This document shows, one piece after another, positions 58,994 through 64,000 of a stretch of 64,000 nucleotides of DNA (the stretch's first letter is position 1; each line of letters begins with the position of its first letter). The notes under the pieces were generated by a model that saw nothing but the letters and a program-made list of their open reading frames with translations, had not been told where the DNA came from and searched no databases. The translations under genes and the position numbers were made by a program. The stretch lies in NCBI GenBank assembly GCA_009760855.2, contig WPIO01000008.1:7736001-7800000 (forward strand), read 5' to 3'. This DNA is from Cristatella mucedo (taxonomy: Eukaryota; Bryozoa; Phylactolaemata; Cristatellidae).

Positions 58994-59369
58994 CCTAGCC
59001 GTGGCAAGACATATACAGTATGTAAACCTGGCCTGTGTACCAGTGGTGCAACAGCAACAACGAGCAATAGCGGTGCAACGAGCAACAATTTAGTGGCCGA
59101 CGTTTTCGCTCTCTTGGTACATGCCGATTCTATTCAAGCGGCTATTTGGCAGTCTGCTCCACTAGTCAAAACTAGCAGGTTAATGGTCCTCGAAGTCGCG
59201 TATTCTTTGGTTGCGAAACCTACTAAGTCCTGATATCCACCGGAGGCACATCCACTGTGTCTTGCACAAACGCCCTCTGAACTTCGTAATTCCTGCAGAC
59301 ATTTTGCCGAGTCTATACAAGAACTATTCCTTACCAATCACCTCGACGGTGGTGTATAGCTGGCAGTTC

Positions 59370-59377
59370 TGCTAAGC
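59370..59377. repeat. 8-bp target duplication, left (TGCTAAGC)
   Basis: Identical to 59557-59564; 8 bp is the hAT-transposon hallmark. Confidence 0.9.
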
Positions 59378-59556
59378 CAGCGGTTCTCAATCTTTTATAA
59401 ATGCCGCGAACCTCTAATACAGTGCCTCATATTTGTCAAACTCAACCATGCAATTCTTGGGTGCAAAATGGGGAAATGTGTTTTCCGATGGTCTTAGGCG
59501 TGCTGTGAAAGAGTTGACCCCCAAAGGGGTCGCGACCCACAGGTTGAGAACCGCTA
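59378..59556. mobile_element. SPIN-like hAT miniature transposon (179 bp)
   Basis: The ends are inverted repeats (CAGCGGTTCTCAAT... and ...TTGAGAACCGCTA) flanked by a perfect 8-bp duplication, TGCTAAGC. The right end read inward (GCGGTTCTCAACCTGTGGGT, then CGCGACCCCTTTGGGGGTC) and the internal TTTTCCGATGGTCTTAGG are, from memory, hallmark sequences of the SPIN (SPace INvaders) hAT family known for horizontal transfer between distant animals. It encodes no transposase and is non-autonomous. The left end has diverged after the first 16 bp. Confidence 0.85.
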
Positions 59557-59564
59557 TGCTAAGC
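59557..59564. repeat. 8-bp target duplication, right (TGCTAAGC)
   Basis: Exact copy of 59370-59377 directly after the hAT right end. Confidence 0.9.
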
Positions 59565-60080
59565 AGTGTTGCTAAATACGACGAAAGTCTCAGCGGCTCT
59601 TTTAAATTAATTCGAGCGATATTTCCATCGCACGACAGTCTACGTACCGGCGGTGAGCGACCGTGCGCTCACGACTGGCTGCGTAGTAGGGTGCCGTTTT
59701 AGAGCCTACTATCGCCACGAAGCTACCACTGCTGCTTGCTTCTCGTCTGGGTAGACGCCAACGTGGATGCTGCGGGCGTAGGCGCCAGCTCGTGCCACGA
59801 GCTGGGTGCGTGGTAGCGCGATAGCTGCGTCGCTTCACGTCGAAAACGCGATACGGGAAGCTTAGCACAGCTGCCTGGCCTTGACCCTGCTAGGTGACCT
59901 TGGCGGTCATTGGAGCACCTCACGTCTAGCCTCGCATGAGCGCCCTGCCTTGCGGCTAAAGAGCCAGAAAGAGGTTTCCATGAAAGGGAGAGCAATTATA
60001 CTATGTAATAGATCTTAATTAACTTTTTGTTCTTTACAAGAAATTTACGTTTCTAATCCATTTGGACATACATATATAGA
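59565..60080. other. Gene-free spacer
   Basis: GC-mixed DNA with a 10-bp-arm palindrome (CCAGCTCGTG/CACGAGCTGG) near 59,788. No coding support. Confidence 0.5.
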
Positions 60081-61048
60081 AAATAACTATCGTTCTGCAA
60101 AACATTTTGCTTATGCGGTCAGCGATTACATTTTGAAATTCTCCAGCTGTACTGTCGGGTACGATGTGGACAGCGGGTTCGCACATGAAACATTCGTTGT
60201 GCGCCTGCTCAAAAACAGGGAGAGTTGGGCGTACACAGACAACACTAGGGAGTATTATTCACAGAACGTAGCAGCAAACAGTGCAAGTGCCTTAAATGAG
60301 CATTTCAGCAAAGGTCATTGTGGAGTGCGAGAACGGTAAATGGCCAAATTTGATTTCCAGTTTTACAGCCAAATTATTTTTCCTTCCGGCATGCTCAAAG
60401 GCTGGTTTAGGGGTAAACAAGAGAGTCGTGACGTTTGCCATCCCAAGAGTTTGGTGGGAACCGACTGACCACCGCTCAAGCTTTACTCCTACTTTTGACT
60501 GGTGGACCTTTCCAAACATCGAACTGGTAAGAGCGCCCCCGCATCATGAATCCACACATTCCATCACTCATCACACCAGCGCAACTGTGCGCTGAGTTCC
60601 TCGGCTCCTCTCTTCTGGAGAGGAATCAGTCATCTTCAAGAAAGAGCCACAATTCAGACAGCGAGGAAGGTCCAGGCAAATCCAGGTTTCAATTTCACAG
60701 ATGCGGCTGAGGAGAGGAAGTCATTCATTCCCAGCCGGAAAGGTCTAAAAAATCTAATCACATTCTCGGTCTTAACCAATTTAAATGCTGAGCTTCTGCC
60801 ATCTGGGGTCAAGAGATGAAACTTGTTGGATGAAAACGTGAAAGTAACTGATCAGAGAAAGCGTCGCCAACTTTTTTTTTGGAACTCCTACAGTCAACAA
60901 GACGGGATGTGCGTCTGCAACAATATTGCCGCTCTATTCGAAGCTATAGGAATCACGTGTGATCCGAGGGATCACGTGCGATCTGAGTGAATGGTGCCTA
61001 TTCAAGGACAACTCATCCTGGAGCCTCAAATCCACAGTTCCGCTTTAT

Positions 61049-61066
61049 AACTCGAGCAAGTATCAA
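61049..61066. repeat. 18-bp target duplication, left
   Basis: AACTCGAGCAAGTATCAA, identical to 61182-61199. Confidence 0.9.
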
Positions 61067-61181
61067 ACTCAAAACAGAAAATATATCCAAAAATGCGCTT
61101 ATAATTAACATAAATATAAGCACTCTGGCAGCCATGCTAAACAGCCTGCAACGGGCATTGTGCCAATAGCAGTCGCCGCTG
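61067..61181. mobile_element. Repeat R1, copy 2 (retroposed, 115 bp)
   Basis: Homologous to 56209-56321. It interrupts the pseudogene reading and is bounded by an exact 18-bp direct repeat. Duplications of that length are typical of target-primed reverse transcription, so R1 is probably a short retroposon or a truncated piece of one. It has no pol III boxes and no A- or simple-repeat tail. One frame through both copies is open to the same stop. Confidence 0.85.
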
Positions 61182-61199
61182 AACTCGAGCAAGTATCAA
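61182..61199. repeat. 18-bp target duplication, right
   Basis: Exact repeat of 61049-61066. Confidence 0.9.
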
Positions 61200-61270
61200 T
61201 CTCTCTCTTTAGCTCACTGTGTGCGCATCAAAGAGGACGTACAGGAGCAACACGCGCTGTCGGGTTGATG

Positions 61271-62255
61271 CCGGACAAGGCTCTGGCATCGTTCCCAATC
61301 GCGTGGAAATAGCGCGTACAGCGTCTTTCACTTGTTTCAAAGCGCATGCATTAACCATCGTGGCGTACTACTTACTGCACCAGGAGTTACTGTGTGCAAG
61401 TGCAAAATGCCAATATGTACGCGTATGATCTCATAGCGGCCATTAAACTGATGCATTAATGTAGATAGAGAATGCACGTATTTACTTATGCTCGGTTAGT
61501 GGTATTTGTTTCTTGATTCTTAATGGAATTATAAAAACATATTTATTCAGAAAATATTAGTCGTGAATGCAAACGACCGTGCGACGCGGTTTGGGAGAGA
61601 TTTCACGCTCTCAGCACAGTTTAATTGTAAAGAGATAATACAAATCCAGCATGCGCCGCGTGGATGGCTGGGGCGCTATTAGAGATGAATTTACATACTG
61701 CGCCAGTTGGAGCGGACGCTGAAAGGACACGCCGACAATCTGGCTGTGCGCATGCCTCCGAGCGGCTGCGGGGTTACATGGCTCGCACCACCTGCCGCCA
61801 TGACTGCTACATTAGTCCGACAACATACCAAACTCGACGACCTACGCCAAGGTTGCCAAGGGCGTTTGACGAATGCCAGCCAGTCCAGTCCGTAGTCCTG
61901 CGAAATCAAAATAATGAGACCGGAAGTCCGTAGCGAGCCTGCCCTCGCTCCGGCGCGGCCCCACTTCCTCGCTGACGTTTCGCCACTCTGCATGTTGGAA
62001 TGATAAACTTAAGACCTACTCAACCGGGGTCCCTCCAATTCTGGGCACCCTGCTTCCACTTGACCTTTGCCTAGACGACCTTTACATCCGCTTCGCCGTC
62101 GCGCCTGCTCGCTTTCGGCCGCGTCGCGTTGCGGAAAGCGATTTGACTTTGCATAGATTGGGGCATAGCAGCCAAGTCAGCCCAAGTATTTACGTGTAAC
62201 TCCCCCCCACCCCACCCACCCCACCCTCTGGACATCTGTGGTTCCCTCGCTGCAG
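61271..62255. other. Gene-free spacer
   Basis: AT-rich to 61,650, then GC-mixed; a C-rich CCCCCCCACCCCACC run lies near 62,205. No gene or repeat recognised. Confidence 0.45.
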
Positions 62256-62451
62256 GTCGTCCTACGTGAGCGACGAGGAACTCACACTGGCGGCGAAGAA
62301 CTTGGCAGCTAATCTTGTCTATCGCAAGTCGTGGCGAAGCGCCGTCTGCTTTTTTCGGCCAGAGCCTTTGGCGTTCTGCAACCTAGCAGACTCTTCGCAC
62401 AAGAACGTAGTGCACTCGTTCTGGATTCAAGCACCTCTTTCTGGATTCTAG
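62256..62451 (+). CDS. Possible exon (unidentified)
   Basis: A strong polypyrimidine acceptor (TTCCCTCGCTGCAG) is followed by an open frame beginning SSYVSDEELTLAAKNLAAN, which looks coding, to a stop at 62449-62451. No neighbouring exon was found. It might be a lone exon of a gene running out of the window or a processed remnant. Function unknown. Confidence 0.25.
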
Positions 62452-62765
62452 CACCCAGCTCGTCGTGGAGTCCAGCGGAGCACTAGCTTGCGGCGCAATG
62501 AAGCAGTTGCAGTGCATAATTTTGAAGCGCTGACCCCGTACACGTCGGCCGAACGCACGGAGTACGAGGCGTCTCGAAACGCACTCGAAACGTAATCGTA
62601 CGCTCGTATGCAGTTGTAGTCACGCGACCTCTATAAACCACCGCCCCGCTGTAATGGCACCCGAACAAAGCATTCTCTAGATAGACGATTTGCATCGAGA
62701 GACCTACGACTGAGCCGGGCAGACGCTCGTAAACTTGCCAAGCACAACGCGCGCAAGCACCGCCG

Positions 62766-62804
62766 CGTTCGTCTGGACGCGAAGGGTTCGCGTCCAGACG
62801 AACG
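62766..62804. repeat. Perfect 18-bp inverted repeat, 3-nt loop
   Basis: CGTTCGTCTGGACGCGAA and its exact reverse complement flank GGG. Confidence 0.95.
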
Positions 62805-63439
62805 GCCCCCCGTAGTCTCCGACGCTCGCGCGTCAGAAACCAACGAAGAGTAAAGTGTGGGGCGGCACCGACGCCATTCTGCTGCGGAGGGATCTTTGGT
62901 AAACTTGTCGTCGAGCGCCTCTCGCGCTGAAAGGGACCTCACGCTGCATTTCGGCGTCTCGCCCTCGCCGCGCGACACCGCATGCGAGCTTTAAGCGCGC
63001 GAGCCTTTCTTGAGCGAGGAAGCTCTGCGGCGCGCAGCGTTCGAGTGAACGCGCGGCTGCCTTTAGTAGGAAGAAACGGAAGTAGCGGATCCGGCGAGAG
63101 CGTCGCCTATTGAGCTGAGCAGCTTTGCACCGCGCCGGCGCGGCGGTCGCCGCTGCGCTGCAGCCAAGCCACACCCGCTTCGCCCTTTGTTTTGCGACCG
63201 GCGTGCGACCATCGCCGCCGCACGAGCTCGCTCCGCACGCGCGAGCGACGCCGCCCGCCAATTTCTCCGAGCGGCGGTTCCGGCCGGTGGCGTTCTTGTC
63301 GCGTCTTCGTTAGCGGCGTATTTACGCTTTACCACCGACGCTCGGTAAACGGAGAGCGGGAGACCGCCCGTAAAGCTCGCTCGGGTCCCGCGAGATCGAG
63401 CCATTAGCGCCTCGGCGGTGGCGGCTGGAGGCGTCAGCT

Positions 63440-63467
63440 GGTGGCGGCGGTGGCGGCGGCGGCGGCA

Positions 63468-63502
<35 letters not shown>
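63440..63502. repeat. (GGC)n microsatellite
   Basis: GGTGGCGGC phrases leading into about eleven pure GGC units. Confidence 0.95.
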
Positions 63503-64000
63503 GATCCTGTCGCCGTAGCCGCTCGGATTGCGCCGTCGCCGAGCCACGTGATCGGCGCTACCTGGCTAGTGGCAGAGGCGGCGGACGCCGCTGCCGCCGC
63601 CGCAAGGATAGCGCGGTATCAATGACGGGGCGGTGAAGAATCTGGCGAAAGCCCGGCGCTGGCGGCGGCGGTGGCGACAGCGGATAATCTAAAACAAAAT
63701 AAACAGCGGAGGCGAGAGCAAAGAACGCCGACCGCGGCGCAGTTCGGCGCCGCTATTTGCCGAGGCGCTCCGCTGTCGTGTCCCGCCCATTGACCGCGGC
63801 CGGCGCGGCGCCGGCCGAGCGAGGCGCCGTCGGCAAAGTAGGGATCCGATAAGGTGGCCCCCAACCGCCGCCGAAAGTCACGAGACGGCGACCCGTTCGC
63901 AGCCGACTCGAGGTTTTTGCTGGCTGTTTACGCTCCGCAGCGAAGTGTGCGGAGGAGGGCAGAGGGCAACGAGGGCGTCGTGCTCGCCGCCGAGACGGAC

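Larger units (their letters stand above)
58270..59369. other. DDR 3' UTR and downstream spacer
   Basis: Contains (TC)n at about 58440-58466, an ATTAAA at 58786 and a 67-bp tandem duplication. No further gene was recognised. Confidence 0.6.
60081..61270 (+). pseudogene. Decayed copy of an unnamed repetitive invertebrate protein family
   Basis: Coding-like segments line up on the + strand in shifting frames: 60120-60340, 60296-60595 (with FAIPRVWWEPTDH), about 60740-60960 (NLLDENVKVTDQRKRRQ, then CNNIAALFEAIG), and 60985-61066 (EWCLFKDNSSWSLKSTVPLY), resuming after an inserted repeat with SLSLAHCVRIKED. I recall a large, unnamed family of invertebrate proteins with the order VPR-W-EPT-H..., CND...LF-A-G, EWRLF-DSS--SLK, PLAHS...KE, often multicopy and probably transposon-linked. 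This match is from memory. Several stops and frameshifts make it non-functional. Confidence 0.5.
62640..64000. other. Second GC- and CpG-rich block
   Basis: Resembles the 20-31 kb block: abundant CG, Arg/Ala-rich chance ORFs on both strands, a hairpin and a (GGC)n run. It may be a CpG-island promoter of a gene beyond the window. Confidence 0.55.

Overview
The window is animal (metazoan) genomic DNA. It has spliced genes with GT/AG introns, a receptor tyrosine kinase of the discoidin-domain-receptor (DDR) family, tRNA-derived SINEs, L2/CR1-type LINE fragments, an LTR retroelement, a hAT miniature transposon and very dense dinucleotide microsatellites. Nothing bacterial (operons, Shine-Dalgarno sites, CRISPR) is seen. 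DDRs are confined to animals and the repeat load suggests an invertebrate, but I cannot name the species from sequence alone.

Layout. 1-0.2 kb: LINE remnant. 1.8-5.8 kb: the 3' part of a multi-exon gene for a coiled-coil, Gln-rich protein I do not recognise, with phase-compatible exons and a poly(A) signal. 5.8-12 kb: repeat-rich intergenic DNA with SINEs, LINE tails, a (TG)n tract and a long hairpin. 12.1-16.1 kb: a decayed tandem array with a period of about 172 bp, split by a complete gag-only LTR retrotransposon (12777-14575; 5-bp target duplication). 16.6-19.8 kb: a pile-up of broken LINEs in both orientations. 19.85-30.75 kb: an 11-kb, extremely GC- and CpG-rich block with no convincing gene. 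31.1-32.1 kb: LINE 3' end.

33.1-58.3 kb: a DDR-type receptor tyrosine kinase on the + strand. I reconstruct 14 coding exons whose phases all join and whose lengths sum to 3345 bp (1114 residues plus stop). They encode a signal peptide, discoidin domain, discoidin-like domain, one transmembrane helix, a long juxtamembrane region and a tyrosine kinase domain. The kinase has Asp-Ile-Ala where Asp-Phe-Gly is expected and an Ala gatekeeper. The introns, above all the 10.8-kb first one, are crowded with (GA)n, (CA)n and minisatellite tracts.

58.3-64 kb: a SPIN-like hAT miniature transposon with a perfect 8-bp target duplication; a decayed copy of an unnamed repetitive protein family, itself interrupted by a short retroposed repeat with an 18-bp target duplication; one possible exon; and a second GC-rich block with a perfect 18-bp hairpin and a (GGC)n run.

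Exon boundaries and family calls come from reading codons, splice motifs and remembered family hallmarks. No alignment or database search was run.
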